From: Mycobacterium sp. GA-0227b
GTDB lineage: Bacteria > Actinomycetota > Actinomycetes > Mycobacteriales > Mycobacteriaceae
Reading direction: 5' to 3'
DNA length: 64,000 nt
Assembly (NCBI RefSeq): GCF_001499855.1
Contig: NZ_LQIK01000032.1
Span: forward strand, 186,001 to 250,000
Part shown: positions 52,040 through 61,494 of the stretch, piece by piece
How positions within the stretch are numbered: position 1 is the stretch's first letter
How the letters are laid out: the number at the start of each line of letters is the position of its first letter
Program-made: the position numbers and the translations under genes
Notes under the pieces: model-generated
Told to the model about the DNA's origin: nothing
Database searches by the model: none
The model's input: the letters and a program-made list of their open reading frames with translations, nothing else

Positions 52040-53017
52040 TTGCCGGTGAGCCCGGCGCAGCAGCCCGCGGGTGCTGCGGCTCGCCCGGTTGCTCTGTTCG
52101 TCCTGGGCGTGACCCGCTCGGGCACGTCGGCGCTCACGCGGATGCTCTCACTGTGCGGCGCTGCGCTCCCGCCCGGCCTGGCGGGAGCCAACGCTTCCAA
52201 TCCACTCGGCTATTGGGAGCCGCGCGCGTCGCACCGGATCAACATCGGTATCTTGCGCCGCCATGGAAGCGAATGGTTCGACCCGACATTGCGCTTGCAG
52301 GAGGAAGGCGCGTTCGACACCGACGAGAAGGCCGCAAGCGTCGCCAAGATCAGCGCGTTCCTCACCACATTGCCGGCCGCGCCGCTGGTTGTCATCAAGG
52401 ACCTACATATAACGGCACTGTCGGACATGTGGTTCGAGGCGGCGCGTCATGCCGGATTCGACGTCGCGGCCGTGATCACGGTGCGCCATCCGCAGGAGGT
52501 TGCCAAGTCGCTTGCGAGGTTCAATGGGGCCTCACCGGAGCTCGCGGCCGCCCTGTGGCTGAAAGCCAATCTGCTGGCAGAGCGAAACACACGAAACCTG
52601 CCAAGGGTATTCGTCGAGTACCCCAACCTCCTTGACGATTGGCGCAGGGAAGTAAAGCGGATTTCCGCGGCGCTGCCGATCGATCTCAACACCGACAACG
52701 AGCGCGCCATCGACGAGTTCCTCAAACCTGACCTCCACCGCCAGCGACAGAGTGGCCCGGTGACTGCGCCCTTCGGCACAGGTTGGATTTCCACGGTCTA
52801 CGACACACTGCGCGCGGCGGCGCGGGACGAGTCTTTGAATCAGTCCGCGCTGGATCGCGTTTTCGAGCAGTACCGGGAGAACGAATACGGATTCCGGATG
52901 GCGTTGGAAAATTTCCACCGCCTCCACAAGTTCAACTGGCTTGTCCGGCCGTCCATCGTGAGCCTCGCCTACGAGGCCCTCGCTATAGCTCACCGGCGCC
53001 GCGGGCCTTGGGCGTGA
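52040..53017 (+). CDS. Sulfotransferase-family protein
   Basis: 325 residues. FVLGVTRSGTSALTRML is the 5'-phosphosulfate-binding loop (PAPS P-loop), and VITVRHPQEVAKSLA holds the 3'-phosphate-binding Arg and Ser of sulfotransferases. The pattern fits the bacterial Sulfotransfer family that also includes Stf-type enzymes making sulfated mycobacterial lipids. The start is TTG at 52040 or GTG at 52046; a short basic/Pro-rich N-terminus makes the choice uncertain. It converges with the GAP-like gene (35-base gap). A sulfated form of the lipid made here is therefore possible; substrate is unknown. Some relatives lack PAPS activity, so the catalytic role needs testing. Confidence 0.75.
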   Translation: MPVSPAQQPAGAAARPVALFVLGVTRSGTSALTRMLSLCGAALPPGLAGANASNPLGYWEPRASHRINIGILRRHGSEWFDPTLRLQEEGAFDTDEKAASVAKISAFLTTLPAAPLVVIKDLHITALSDMWFEAARHAGFDVAAVITVRHPQEVAKSLARFNGASPELAAALWLKANLLAERNTRNLPRVFVEYPNLLDDWRREVKRISAALPIDLNTDNERAIDEFLKPDLHRQRQSGPVTAPFGTGWISTVYDTLRAAARDESLNQSALDRVFEQYRENEYGFRMALENFHRLHKFNWLVRPSIVSLAYEALAIAHRRRGPWA

Positions 53018-53052
53018 GCTGCCCCAGCTGAAGGCCGCTCATATTCAACAGC

Positions 53053-53823
53053 TCAGAAGATGCCGATGCCCTTGCCCACCGTGAAGAGCCCGACCAGGGT
53101 AAAGATGGCTACCAGCACATGCCGACGGTGAGCCAGCGCCCAGTCATGCAGCGGTTGCAGTATCGCTTGGGTTTTCGTCGGCGCGACCAGATAGCTGAGC
53201 AGAGCGATCTCGACGACTGAAAACACCGCGATGACGAACACGATGACCGCGAAGACCTGCGTGCCGATCCCGGCTCCTGAGCCAACGATGGTGGCACCTA
53301 CGAATAGCACCAGCAACGGAGGCGGCAACCCGAGGAGCCCGAACACGAAGGCGACCCACAAGGATCCGTCGTCCCACGCATTTTGGAGGCGGCCGAGCAG
53401 CCGGCGGATCGCCGATCCGCCCTCAGCGGCGGCAGCACCCAGCGGCCCCAGGGGTGACGTTGCGGTTGGTGTGTTGCCGCCCGGGGCCGGCACGGACGCC
53501 CGCTGACGCGCGAAGGACCGCACGGTTATCACCGCTGCGATCAGGAGCATGAGCGTTCCCATGCCGAGCTGAATGTGCCGGGCGGCGGCGCTTGCCGACG
53601 TGGCGGGCACGGTCATCTCTTGCGAAAACGACGCGAATGCCGGTATCAGGTGCAGCACCATCAGCGGAAGCAGCAGGCAGGAGAGATACATGATCATGCC
53701 GCCGACCCAGTAGGCCAGCAGGTTTCGCACGGGCCGTGGCCGGGAGACCATCAGAAGGATGACCGCGAGAAGCACCGGATTGATCGCCACCAGAAACGCC
53801 AGTCCCAGCAGCGAACTCCACAC
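53053..53823 (-). CDS. GAP/SAP-family integral membrane protein
   Basis: 256 residues beginning MWSSLLGLAFLVAINPVLLA, the third GAP/SAP-type protein of the window. RPRPVRNLLAYWVGG and AWDDGSLWVAFVFGLLGLPPPLL match the two other copies at the same places. A polar loop (about residues 115-145) splits the two hydrophobic halves. It is transcribed in the same direction as the ECF transporter genes at 53906-56850, 82 bases downstream of their end, and may be cotranscribed with them. Expected role: surface delivery of a glycolipid or lipopeptide. Confidence 0.85.
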   Translation of the reverse strand: MWSSLLGLAFLVAINPVLLAVILLMVSRPRPVRNLLAYWVGGMIMYLSCLLLPLMVLHLIPAFASFSQEMTVPATSASAAARHIQLGMGTLMLLIAAVITVRSFARQRASVPAPGGNTPTATSPLGPLGAAAAEGGSAIRRLLGRLQNAWDDGSLWVAFVFGLLGLPPPLLVLFVGATIVGSGAGIGTQVFAVIVFVIAVFSVVEIALLSYLVAPTKTQAILQPLHDWALAHRRHVLVAIFTLVGLFTVGKGIGIF

Positions 53824-53905
53824 GGCGGGGAACGCTACCTTGTCGAGCGCTCCATCTCAGACGAAGGGCACGCGAGGACACCGGTCTGGGGCGAGCCAGG
53901 CCCAG

Positions 53906-54766
53906 TTACTGGCTGATGTGGAGAATGGTCTCGACCGCGACCGCGCTACCACCGGCGACCGCAGCGATCGCGAGGGTCACCCAGTCCGCCAGTTTCGGCC
54001 GCGCCGGAGCGGCAGAGAACTGCCCGGTTCCGCCGCGAGCGGTTATTGCGTCGCCCATTTCGTCGGCGCGTCGCATAGTCATGGCCAGGGCCGCAGCGAT
54101 CAGGTCGATCACGTCTCGCGCCTGCTGTCGACGACGGGCCTTACGATTTGGCTGCGGCTGCCTTGACCGTAACCGATGGGCCGCGTAGAGGGTCTGGAAC
54201 TCGTCGATCAGCATTGGGAAGGCGCGCAGCCCGAGCGCCAAGGCCACCGCCCATTCGCGTACGGGGATTCGCAAATAGGTGAACGGGCGGGCCAATGTCG
54301 TTATTGCAGGAACGATTTCGGAGACGTTGGTGGTCCAGGACACCATCGCCGCCAGCCCGATCAGGCCGAACGCCAGCAGGGCGGCCCGCAGGGCGTGCAA
54401 CGCACCACCGAGTGCGATGTCGACTCCGCCCACCGAGATCACCGGACTACCGCCGGCCAGCGTCGCAAACACGACAGCCAACGCGATCAGAATCCACAGC
54501 CGACGAGGCCGCGACGGCAGAGCGCCACGCGGAATGCGGGCGACCCGGGCCGCGGTCAGCACCAGAATCCACACCATCCCGATCATCACCCAGCCGGGAT
54601 AAAACCACAGCAGCACCGAAAACCAAAGGACAACAAGCAGTTTGGTGCCTGCCCACAAATTGTGGATCGGCGATCTTCCGGGCACCGGAACCAGTAACAG
54701 ACCCCGACGAGGAGATCGCCTGGTCGGGCCCTTGGTCGGGCTGTGGCCAGAGGAGGTTGCCGTCAC
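53906..54766 (-). CDS. ECF transporter T component (CbiQ family; resembles Rv2325c)
   Basis: 286 residues from the GTG at 54766, matching the length I recall for M. tuberculosis Rv2325c. About five hydrophobic helices, then the T-component coupling region near the C-terminus, LGLRAFPMLIDEFQTLYAAHRLRS, containing two Ala-Arg-type coupling helices, and MRRADEMGDAITARGGTG, the conserved EcfT motif. The start overlaps the stop of the ATPase gene by four bases (GTGA), so the two are translationally coupled; the open frame to 54835 would need an extra 23 residues inside the ATPase gene. It forms the energy-coupling module with that ATPase. Transported substrate is unknown. Confidence 0.85.
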   Translation of the reverse strand: MTATSSGHSPTKGPTRRSPRRGLLLVPVPGRSPIHNLWAGTKLLVVLWFSVLLWFYPGWVMIGMVWILVLTAARVARIPRGALPSRPRRLWILIALAVVFATLAGGSPVISVGGVDIALGGALHALRAALLAFGLIGLAAMVSWTTNVSEIVPAITTLARPFTYLRIPVREWAVALALGLRAFPMLIDEFQTLYAAHRLRSRQPQPNRKARRRQQARDVIDLIAAALAMTMRRADEMGDAITARGGTGQFSAAPARPKLADWVTLAIAAVAGGSAVAVETILHISQ

Positions 54767-56850
54767 AGCCCACTCCCCGCCGCGGACGAGGCCGTTTCCA
54801 GTACGCCATTGTGTAAATGCAGGATCCGCGGACAAATGTCCTCCAGCCCGACGGGGTCATGCGAAACGGCCACCACCGTCAGACCCTGTTCACGGCGCAG
54901 GCTGGCCAGCAGCTGCAGCAGGCCTCGTTGGCCGGTCGTGTCCAGGCCTGCCAGCGGCTCGTCGAGAATCAACGCTCTCGGGGATCGCGCCAACAGCCCG
55001 GCAAGCACCACACGGCGCATTTGGCCCCCGCTGAGCTGGTCGATGCGCCGATCGGCGAACGCGGGCCCCAACCCGACGGACGCCAGCGCTGCCGCCACGC
55101 GGTCTTCGTCGTGGTGCGAAAAGCCTGCTGCGGACGCAACTTCCAAGCCGACGAAGCTGCGCATCAACTGGAGCCGGGCCGCTTGGAACGACAACGCCAC
55201 CGCGCCGACGTGCTCGTAGGCGGGTTCGCCATCAATCAGGCAGACGCCGGAGGTGGGAACCGTCAACCCGGCCATGATCCATGCCAGCGTCGACTTACCC
55301 GAGCCGTTCCCACCGTGGATCAAGACCCCGTCTCCTTGCTCCACCACGAAGTTGATATCGCGCAGGGCGGTCTTGGCCCACGGTGTGCCACTGCCGTATT
55401 CGTGTCCGACACCGACGAGTTCCAGTACCGGCACGTGCGAGCAGTTCTTGACCGCGATGGTGGGCACTGCGGTTGGCACGGCTGTTTCGACTTCGCCGGT
55501 GTCATCCAGTGAATCGCTGAGGTTGACCGTCCGGTCGGCGCACGCGGCCGCGTTGTCGTCGTGGGTGATGTGCACCAGAGCCGTCCGGTGCCGTGTGGTG
55601 AGACCGGACAGCACACGCAGCAGCGCGTCGCGACCCGGTTGGTCAACCATTGCTGTGACCTCGTCGGCGATCAGGAGTGCCGGTTCCCGGGCGAGCGCCG
55701 CTGCCAACGCAAGGCGCTGCAGTTCCCCTCCGGATAGGCTGCCGGTCTCGTGTTCGGCGAAACCCGCCAGCCCGACCTCGCTGAGCAACCGGGCGACGTC
55801 GACATCGGTACCCGGTGGTAGTCCCCAGATCACATCGTCGATGACCCTTGTGCCCAGGACTTGGCTTTTCGCGTGCTGCAGGACAAGCGCGGTGCCGCCC
55901 ATCTGGCCCAGACCCACCGCGCCGGGCCGGTCCACCGAACCCGAGGTCGGTTCCCGGCCGGCCAGAATCTGCATCAACGTGGTCTTGCCGGAACCGTTCG
56001 CGCCGGTAATGGCGACGTGTTCGCCGGGATGCACGTCCAGGCTGACGTCGCAGAGCGCGTCTTTCGCCGCGCCCGGATAGCGGAACCGCACCTTGTCCAA
56101 CCGCACCGGCACCGGCGCGATCGGAACTTCCTGGGACGCGTGCGCGCTGGGCTCCGCAGCGTCCAGTTCGTAGCCCCCGGGCATGATGTCGCGGAGCCGG
56201 TCCAACACCCTGGACAGCACCGACCACGCGATCAAACATGCGATCGCGGAACCGAGGACGAGATAGCCGAAGAGCAGCAACGGCCAGTGGTCGAGCCCCT
56301 CGGCGAGGTACCGCTGTATCGCCGCGCCGAGCCCCTGCAGGTGCACCCACGACAGGAAGGCAGCGATGCCGTCCACCGTCGCGGTGATCACCACGAACAT
56401 CAACTGCCGCAGCTGAGTCGACACGGCAAAGACGCCGACCCAGAAAGCGGCGTTGATCACCCCGACGACCAAAGACAGGCCCAGCAACGTCGGCGTGCCT
56501 CGACCCGTGCGTTTGACGAACCCGGCCAACCCGCCGACACTGGCGCAGTTCAGAACCGCAAAAAAGCCGCCCAGGCCGGTGATCAGAAAGGTAATCACGC
56601 CACCGGTGACCGTTGCCGCGACCACGGCCCGAAGGCGGAAGCGGTAGGCCAGCAGACCCGGCAGCAGAATCCCCAGCACGCCCAAGGACTTAGCAAACGG
56701 GATCACCACGGCAATGATCACGATGACCGCAGAGAGTCCACCGATGACCGCGGCATGCGCCAACTCGTGGGGTCGAAGCGGTCCACCCGGAACGCTCCGA
56801 AGACGATCACGGGCGGTCACCTGGGCGATTGTGCCAGGGCAGCAATCCAC
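54763..56850 (-). CDS. ECF-type transporter: N-terminal membrane domain fused to two ABC ATPases (resembles Rv2326c)
   Basis: 695 residues, close to the 697 I recall for Rv2326c. The first 220 residues are an S-component-like membrane domain with six or so helices (for example AAVIGGLSAVIVIIAVVIPF). Two ATPase domains follow: first with Walker A GANGSGKTTL, signature LSGGELQRLALA and Walker B LLIADE; second with Walker A GGNGSGKSTL, signature LSGGQMRRVVLA and Walker B ALILDEPLAGLD. All the catalytic motifs look intact. It works at the inner membrane together with the T component encoded directly downstream. The fused S, A and A' arrangement is typical of this mycobacterial group. Probably core genome next to the accessory lipid genes. 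Confidence 0.9.
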   Translation of the reverse strand: MDCCPGTIAQVTARDRLRSVPGGPLRPHELAHAAVIGGLSAVIVIIAVVIPFAKSLGVLGILLPGLLAYRFRLRAVVAATVTGGVITFLITGLGGFFAVLNCASVGGLAGFVKRTGRGTPTLLGLSLVVGVINAAFWVGVFAVSTQLRQLMFVVITATVDGIAAFLSWVHLQGLGAAIQRYLAEGLDHWPLLLFGYLVLGSAIACLIAWSVLSRVLDRLRDIMPGGYELDAAEPSAHASQEVPIAPVPVRLDKVRFRYPGAAKDALCDVSLDVHPGEHVAITGANGSGKTTLMQILAGREPTSGSVDRPGAVGLGQMGGTALVLQHAKSQVLGTRVIDDVIWGLPPGTDVDVARLLSEVGLAGFAEHETGSLSGGELQRLALAAALAREPALLIADEVTAMVDQPGRDALLRVLSGLTTRHRTALVHITHDDNAAACADRTVNLSDSLDDTGEVETAVPTAVPTIAVKNCSHVPVLELVGVGHEYGSGTPWAKTALRDINFVVEQGDGVLIHGGNGSGKSTLAWIMAGLTVPTSGVCLIDGEPAYEHVGAVALSFQAARLQLMRSFVGLEVASAAGFSHHDEDRVAAALASVGLGPAFADRRIDQLSGGQMRRVVLAGLLARSPRALILDEPLAGLDTTGQRGLLQLLASLRREQGLTVVAVSHDPVGLEDICPRILHLHNGVLETASSAAGSGL

Positions 56851-56979
56851 GAATTCACGAAACCCTTTCTGCGCCTGTTTTCGGGTGAGGTGTGGGATCT
56901 GGTTTCGTGCCGCAAAGCGGAGGCAACACGCGCGCTCGTCGAGCAGAATCCGACCCGGAATGCAGAAGCTGAGGCTGCC

Positions 56980-57840
56980 ATGACTGTCACGTTGACCGGA
57001 GCGACGGGATTCGTCGGAAGGCGGATCCTGCGCAACCTTCTCGAGCGGGGCTGCTCGGTGCGGGTGCTGGTGCGCGATCCGTCTCGTCTCCCTGACGTCC
57101 CGGCACGTGGACGGCTAGAGGTGGTGAAGACGCCCGATCTGTTCGCAGAAGTAACGGGCCGATTGGAAGAATTGCTCGAGGGGTCGGAAACCTTGGTGCA
57201 TGCGGCTTGGCATGGGGAGCCCGGTCATTACACGTCGCGGTTGAACCTGGCCTGCCTTACCGGCACACTCGACCTCGCGTCCGCGTTCGCCACAGTCGGG
57301 GGCAAGCGATTCGTTGGTGTCGGAACGTTCGCGGAGTACGACCCTTCCGCAGACCTGATGGCGACCGATACCCCGTTGGTGCCGAACACTTTGTATGGCG
57401 CATGCAAGGCGTCCGCCTTCCACGTACTCCGGTGTTTTTTTGACACCACGAGCGTCAGCTTCGCCTGGTGTCGGATCTTCAACGTGCATGGAGAAGGTTT
57501 GGATGAAGATGAGCGGGGGCTGGTTTCATACATTCGCAGACAACTGGGGGCGGGCGAAGAAGTGCTCCTCACCCGCGGCGATCAGGAACGTGACTACCTC
57601 GACGTGAAGGCCGCCGCCGGGATGATCGCCGATGTAGCGCTGGGGTGCCAGCAGGGCGCGGTGAACATCTGCTCTGGTGAAGCGGTGACCGTTCGACAAC
57701 TCGCCGAACGCATCGCCGACGAGTACGGTCGGCGCGACCTATTACGTTTTGGGGCTCGGCCCGAAAACATTTTCGACCCACCGCGGGCCATCGGCGTACG
57801 CAACGACGTGGCGACCGGTCCGGAGGAGAGTGCGACGTGA
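56980..57840 (+). CDS. NAD-dependent epimerase/dehydratase or 4-ketoreductase (SDR)
   Basis: 286 residues from ATG 56980. VTLTGATGFVGRRIL is the GxxGxxG NAD(P)-binding motif, the active site has YGACK (YxxxK), and RDYLDVKAAAGMIADVAL is usual for SDR nucleotide-sugar enzymes. The same frame is open from 55861, but that part runs antisense through the ATPase gene and is not real. Length fits a single-domain sugar 4-ketoreductase or epimerase. Followed after 33 bases by the CmcI-type methyltransferase on the same strand. With the CDP-sugar operon facing it, the probable job is reduction of a 4-keto-6-deoxy CDP-sugar; this is inference. Confidence 0.82.
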   Translation: MTVTLTGATGFVGRRILRNLLERGCSVRVLVRDPSRLPDVPARGRLEVVKTPDLFAEVTGRLEELLEGSETLVHAAWHGEPGHYTSRLNLACLTGTLDLASAFATVGGKRFVGVGTFAEYDPSADLMATDTPLVPNTLYGACKASAFHVLRCFFDTTSVSFAWCRIFNVHGEGLDEDERGLVSYIRRQLGAGEEVLLTRGDQERDYLDVKAAAGMIADVALGCQQGAVNICSGEAVTVRQLAERIADEYGRRDLLRFGARPENIFDPPRAIGVRNDVATGPEESAT

Positions 57841-57873
57841 CGAGAGACCGATCCGATTCGACCGGAGCCGGGC

Positions 57874-58644
57874 GTGACTGATTTTGAAGATGAAGTCGTA
57901 GACCGGATCGACGCCATGTCACGCAACGACCGCCTCCAAGCGCAGGCGGCCGAATTCATCCATACCTCGGCGCTTTCCAAGTACTCGTACAACTTTTTCT
58001 GGATGTCGCGGCCGATCATCCAGTATCCCCAAGACGTTTTCGCCATGCAGGAGTTGATCTGGCGTGTCCGTCCGGACCTGATCATCGAGACGGGCATCGC
58101 CCACGGCGGATCGATCATATTCAGCGCGTCCATGCTGGCGCTGCTGGACATGACCGACGCCATAAACGCCGGTGTCACGTTCGATCCGACCAAGTCCAAT
58201 CGCAAAGTGCTGGGCATCGATATCGACATCCGGGCGCACAACCGTGCAGCCATCGACGCGCACCCCATGGCCTCCCGCATCCAGATGATCGAGGGCTCGA
58301 GCATCGCGCCCGAGGTGGTGGCGCAGGTGCGCGAGATAGCTGCCGGCCACCAGCACGTCATGGTGTGTCTGGACAGCAACCACACCCATGAGCACGTGCT
58401 GGCCGAGCTGGAGGCCTATGCGCCGCTGGCCTCAGTGGGCAGCTACTGCGTCGTCTTCGACACTTACGTTGATGACTTGCCCGCCAACACCTTTCCCGAT
58501 CGCCCATGGGGTCCCGGTGACAACCCGAAGACCGCCGTTCGGGAATACCTCAAGACCCACTCGGAGTTCGAGATCGACAAGAGCATTCAGCACAAGCTGG
58601 CGATAACCGTGGCGCCGGACGGGTATTTGAGACGGGTGGCCTGA
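57874..58644 (+). CDS. CmcI-family O-methyltransferase
   Basis: 256 residues, start GTG 57874. Motifs: NFFWMSRPIIQYPQDVFAMQ, LIIETGIAHGGSIIFSASM (SAM loop), VLGIDIDIRAHN, VMVCLDSNHTHEHVLAELEAYAPL (metal-binding Asp and His), GSYCVVFDTYVDD, and the final APDGYL characteristic of the family. Its relatives methylate rhamnose and other deoxysugars, and this version commonly sits in O-antigen-type clusters next to C-methyltransferase and CDP-sugar genes, as here. It ends 6 bases before the stop of the convergent C-methyltransferase gene. Confidence 0.85.
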   Translation: MTDFEDEVVDRIDAMSRNDRLQAQAAEFIHTSALSKYSYNFFWMSRPIIQYPQDVFAMQELIWRVRPDLIIETGIAHGGSIIFSASMLALLDMTDAINAGVTFDPTKSNRKVLGIDIDIRAHNRAAIDAHPMASRIQMIEGSSIAPEVVAQVREIAAGHQHVMVCLDSNHTHEHVLAELEAYAPLASVGSYCVVFDTYVDDLPANTFPDRPWGPGDNPKTAVREYLKTHSEFEIDKSIQHKLAITVAPDGYLRRVA

Positions 58645-58650
58645 GATTCT

Positions 58651-59874
58651 TCACAGGAACTTCAACTGGGGGACTGCCGTCACGAAACGTGTGCCGCTGC
58701 GGGCAAGATCAGCCATTTGAGTCCGCACCTCATCGGCGATGTTCCAGGGCAAGATGATCACATCGTCGGGCGGATTCTCGCGCAGTGCCTCGGGGGAGCG
58801 GATGGGGATGTGGCTGCCTGGCATGAACTTTCCCTGCTTGGACTCCGCGGCATCGCAAACGTAGGGCAGCAAGTCGGCCCTCACACCTGCGTAGTTCAAC
58901 AAGGTGTTGCCTTTTGCCGCGGCACCGTAGGCCGCGACGCGCCGACCGGTGCGCTTCTGATCGATGAGGAAAGCCAAGAGGTCATCTTTGACCCGGTCGG
59001 CCCGCGACTGGAAGGCCGTGTAGGTCTCGAGTCGCGTCAACCCGAACTGGCCCTCGCGCGCCAGCAGCGAGCTGACCGAGTCTGTGGTCGAGATCGGTGC
59101 CGCGGCGTGACAACCATAGACGCGCAGGCTTCCGCCGTGGGTCGGCAACTCTTCCACGTCCCACGCACGTAACCCGGCCATGGCGAAGATCTGGGCCACC
59201 GTGGTGAGCGAAAGGTAGGAGAAGTGCTCATGATAGATGGTGTCGAACTGGGTCCGTTCGATCAACGGCATCAGGTGCGGAAACTCCAGCGTGACAACGC
59301 CTTCCGGCTTCAGCGCCGCGGCCAACCCGCGGGTGAAGTCGTTGATGTCAGGAACGTGGGCGTACACGTTGTTGCCGACGATGAGATCCGCCCGCCGTCC
59401 TTCGCTCGATAGTCGACGTCCTAACGCCTCGCCGAAGAATTCCCGCGCCACCGGGATACCCAGCGCCTCGGCGGCAGCCGCCGTGCTTGCCGTCGGCTCG
59501 ATGCCCAGGCAGGGGATCTCCGCTGCCACGAAACTTTTCAGCAGGTAGCCGTCATTGGATGCAACTTCGACGACAAAACTCTCGGGACCGAGCTGCAGCC
59601 GGTCGATGATCGTGCGCGCATAGCCGGCCGCGTGATCGAGCCAACTGCTCGAGGTGCTGGAGAAGTAGGCGTAGTCGGCGCTGAACAGCTCCTCCGCGCG
59701 TGCGTAATCTTCGGTTTGCACCAGCCAGCACCGGTGGCAAACCTGAACGCGCAACGGGTAGTACATCTCCGGGGAACACAGGTCCTCGGCTTGCAGGTAG
59801 GCGTTTGCGGGCGGCGCAAAGCCGAGATCGATGAGGCTGTGCTCCAAGGGCACGCCGCAATGTCGGCACTTCAT
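58651..59874 (-). CDS. Nucleotide-sugar C-methyltransferase (TylC3/NovU type)
   Basis: 407 residues with the three-part architecture of sugar C-methyltransferases: an N-terminal zinc-binding part (CRHCG and CHRC), a SAM domain (FVVEVASNDGYLLKSF), the catalytic-region motif YHEHFSYLSL, and a C-terminal Methyltransf_14-type region (VAAYGAAAKGNTLLNYAG). Family knowledge: TylC3 and relatives add a methyl to C-3 of a 4-keto-6-deoxyhexose nucleotide. Its gene overlaps the preceding RmlC-like gene by four bases, and follows CDP-glucose 4,6-dehydratase, so the natural substrate is likely a CDP-4-keto sugar, giving a branched sugar. I cannot name the final sugar. Confidence 0.9.
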   Translation of the reverse strand: MKCRHCGVPLEHSLIDLGFAPPANAYLQAEDLCSPEMYYPLRVQVCHRCWLVQTEDYARAEELFSADYAYFSSTSSSWLDHAAGYARTIIDRLQLGPESFVVEVASNDGYLLKSFVAAEIPCLGIEPTASTAAAAEALGIPVAREFFGEALGRRLSSEGRRADLIVGNNVYAHVPDINDFTRGLAAALKPEGVVTLEFPHLMPLIERTQFDTIYHEHFSYLSLTTVAQIFAMAGLRAWDVEELPTHGGSLRVYGCHAAAPISTTDSVSSLLAREGQFGLTRLETYTAFQSRADRVKDDLLAFLIDQKRTGRRVAAYGAAAKGNTLLNYAGVRADLLPYVCDAAESKQGKFMPGSHIPIRSPEALRENPPDDVIILPWNIADEVRTQMADLARSGTRFVTAVPQLKFL

Positions 59875-60422
59875 AACGCAATCGCGGTGAAATCGGCGCT
59901 CAGCATTGGATGGGCCCGGTCACGAGGTGACAGATCCTGCGGCGGCAACGGCCAGGTGATGGCGAGTCTTGGGTCGTCGTGACGAAGGCCGCCTTCGGAT
60001 GGTGGGTGGTAGAAGGCTGTGTGCAGGTACAGCAATTCGCTCGCGGGCTCCAAGGCCTGAAAGCCGTGGGCGAAACCCTCCGGTATCACCAGCATTTTCG
60101 CGTCATCTTGCGCCAATTCCTCGGCGTGCCAATGCAAGAACGTGGGCGAACCGGCGCGCAGATCCACCGCGACATCCCAGACTCGGCCGCGCAGGCACCG
60201 GATCATCTTCATTTCCGCGTGTGGTGGCCTTTGGAAGTGCAGGCCGCGCACGGCGCCGGCGTGGCTGGTTGTGGAGTGGTTGATCTGTGCGATCTGGCGG
60301 TCGCCCAGCAGGGGCTGAAGTTCCTCAGCGCAGAACAGGCGGACGAAGGTGCCGCGGTTGTCCCGGTGGCACAACGACTGGACGATCTTCAGACCGGCCA
60401 GTGGGGTATCGAGGATCTTCAT
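59871..60422 (-). CDS. RmlC-like dTDP/CDP-4-dehydro-6-deoxy-sugar 3,5-epimerase
   Basis: 183 residues, the usual RmlC length. GTFVRLF, NHSTTSHAGAVRGLHFQ (catalytic His in GLHFQ), GRVWDVAVDLR and PEGFAHGFQAL are the cupin motifs, and LHTAFYHPPSEGGLRHDDPRL covers the position of the catalytic Tyr. It overlaps its neighbours on both sides by four bases (start with the 4,6-dehydratase stop, stop with the C-methyltransferase start), so all are translated as one coupled operon. It probably epimerises C-3 and/or C-5 of the CDP-4-keto sugar; use of a dTDP sugar is the alternative. Confidence 0.88.
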   Translation of the reverse strand: MKILDTPLAGLKIVQSLCHRDNRGTFVRLFCAEELQPLLGDRQIAQINHSTTSHAGAVRGLHFQRPPHAEMKMIRCLRGRVWDVAVDLRAGSPTFLHWHAEELAQDDAKMLVIPEGFAHGFQALEPASELLYLHTAFYHPPSEGGLRHDDPRLAITWPLPPQDLSPRDRAHPMLSADFTAIAL

Positions 60423-61494
60423 ACTCTCGCCCAGTCCAGGCCTGCGTTGGCGGCATCGGCGACATAGGCGGCCAGTTCGTCAGCGCTCGACACTTCACCG
60501 CCTTCCAGCAATCGGTGATACCAGTTGGCCGTGCGGTGGACCGCTGTCTCGATATTCCAGACGGGACGCCATCCCAGATGCCTCTTCGCCTTGGCGCTGT
60601 CGAGTTGTAGCAAGCCCGCCTCGTGTGGTTGGGGATCGGATGAGACTTGCCACCGAAGCTGTGGCCACGTGCGAGCAAGGTCTCGGAGCAGCTGCTCGAC
60701 CGTACGATTTCCGTCCCCGTCGGGGCCGAAGTTCCAAGCATCGGCACAAGTGTTGTCGCCGGCCAGGAGCCGCTGGCCAAGTAGTAGATAGCCGCTGAGG
60801 CAATCCAGCACATGTTGCCAGGGGCGCGTGGCATGCGGCGAGCGTATGACCAGTGGTTCGTTGGCGAGTACCGAACGTACTAGGTCGGGAATCAGTCGGT
60901 CCTCAGACCAGTCGCCGCCGCCAATCACGTTGCCGCCCCGAGCGGTTGCGACCAGCGGAGCCGACGGGCGTTGCGACAGCGCGGTTCGGTAGCTCGCGGC
61001 CACCAGCTCGGCGCCGGCCTTCGACGCACTGTAGGGGTCCTGACCTCCGAGCCGGTCTTGTTCTCGGTAGGCCCAAGGCCATTCGCGATTCTCGTAGCAC
61101 TTGTCGGTCGTGACGACTACCACGGCACGCACGTCTGGCGTGTGCTGGGCGGCCTCGAGCACATGTACCGTGCCCATCACATTGGTGGCCCAAGTGGTGA
61201 CTGGCTCGCGGTAGGAACGACGGACCAGCGGCTGGGCAGCCAAGTGGAAAACAATCTCCGGCCGCTCCGCGGCGAAAACCCTACGGACGGCTGCTTCGTC
61301 GCGAATGTCGATGCGATGATCGTCGATGGCCAGCTTCAACAGCTCCCAATGGCTGGGCTCGGACGATGGGTCCATAGCCAGCCCGGAGACGCGAGCGCCG
61401 AGCGCGTGCAGCCACAGACACAACCAACTGCCCTTGAAGCCCGTATGGCCAGTGACCAGGACCCGGCGCCCGCGATAAGCAGTTCCGAAAGCGT

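Noticed and set aside
55861..56979. N-terminal extension of the SDR gene to 659 codons
   Set aside because: The extension is antisense to the ABC ATPase, has no SDR resemblance, and the GxxGxxG motif begins directly after the ATG at 56980.
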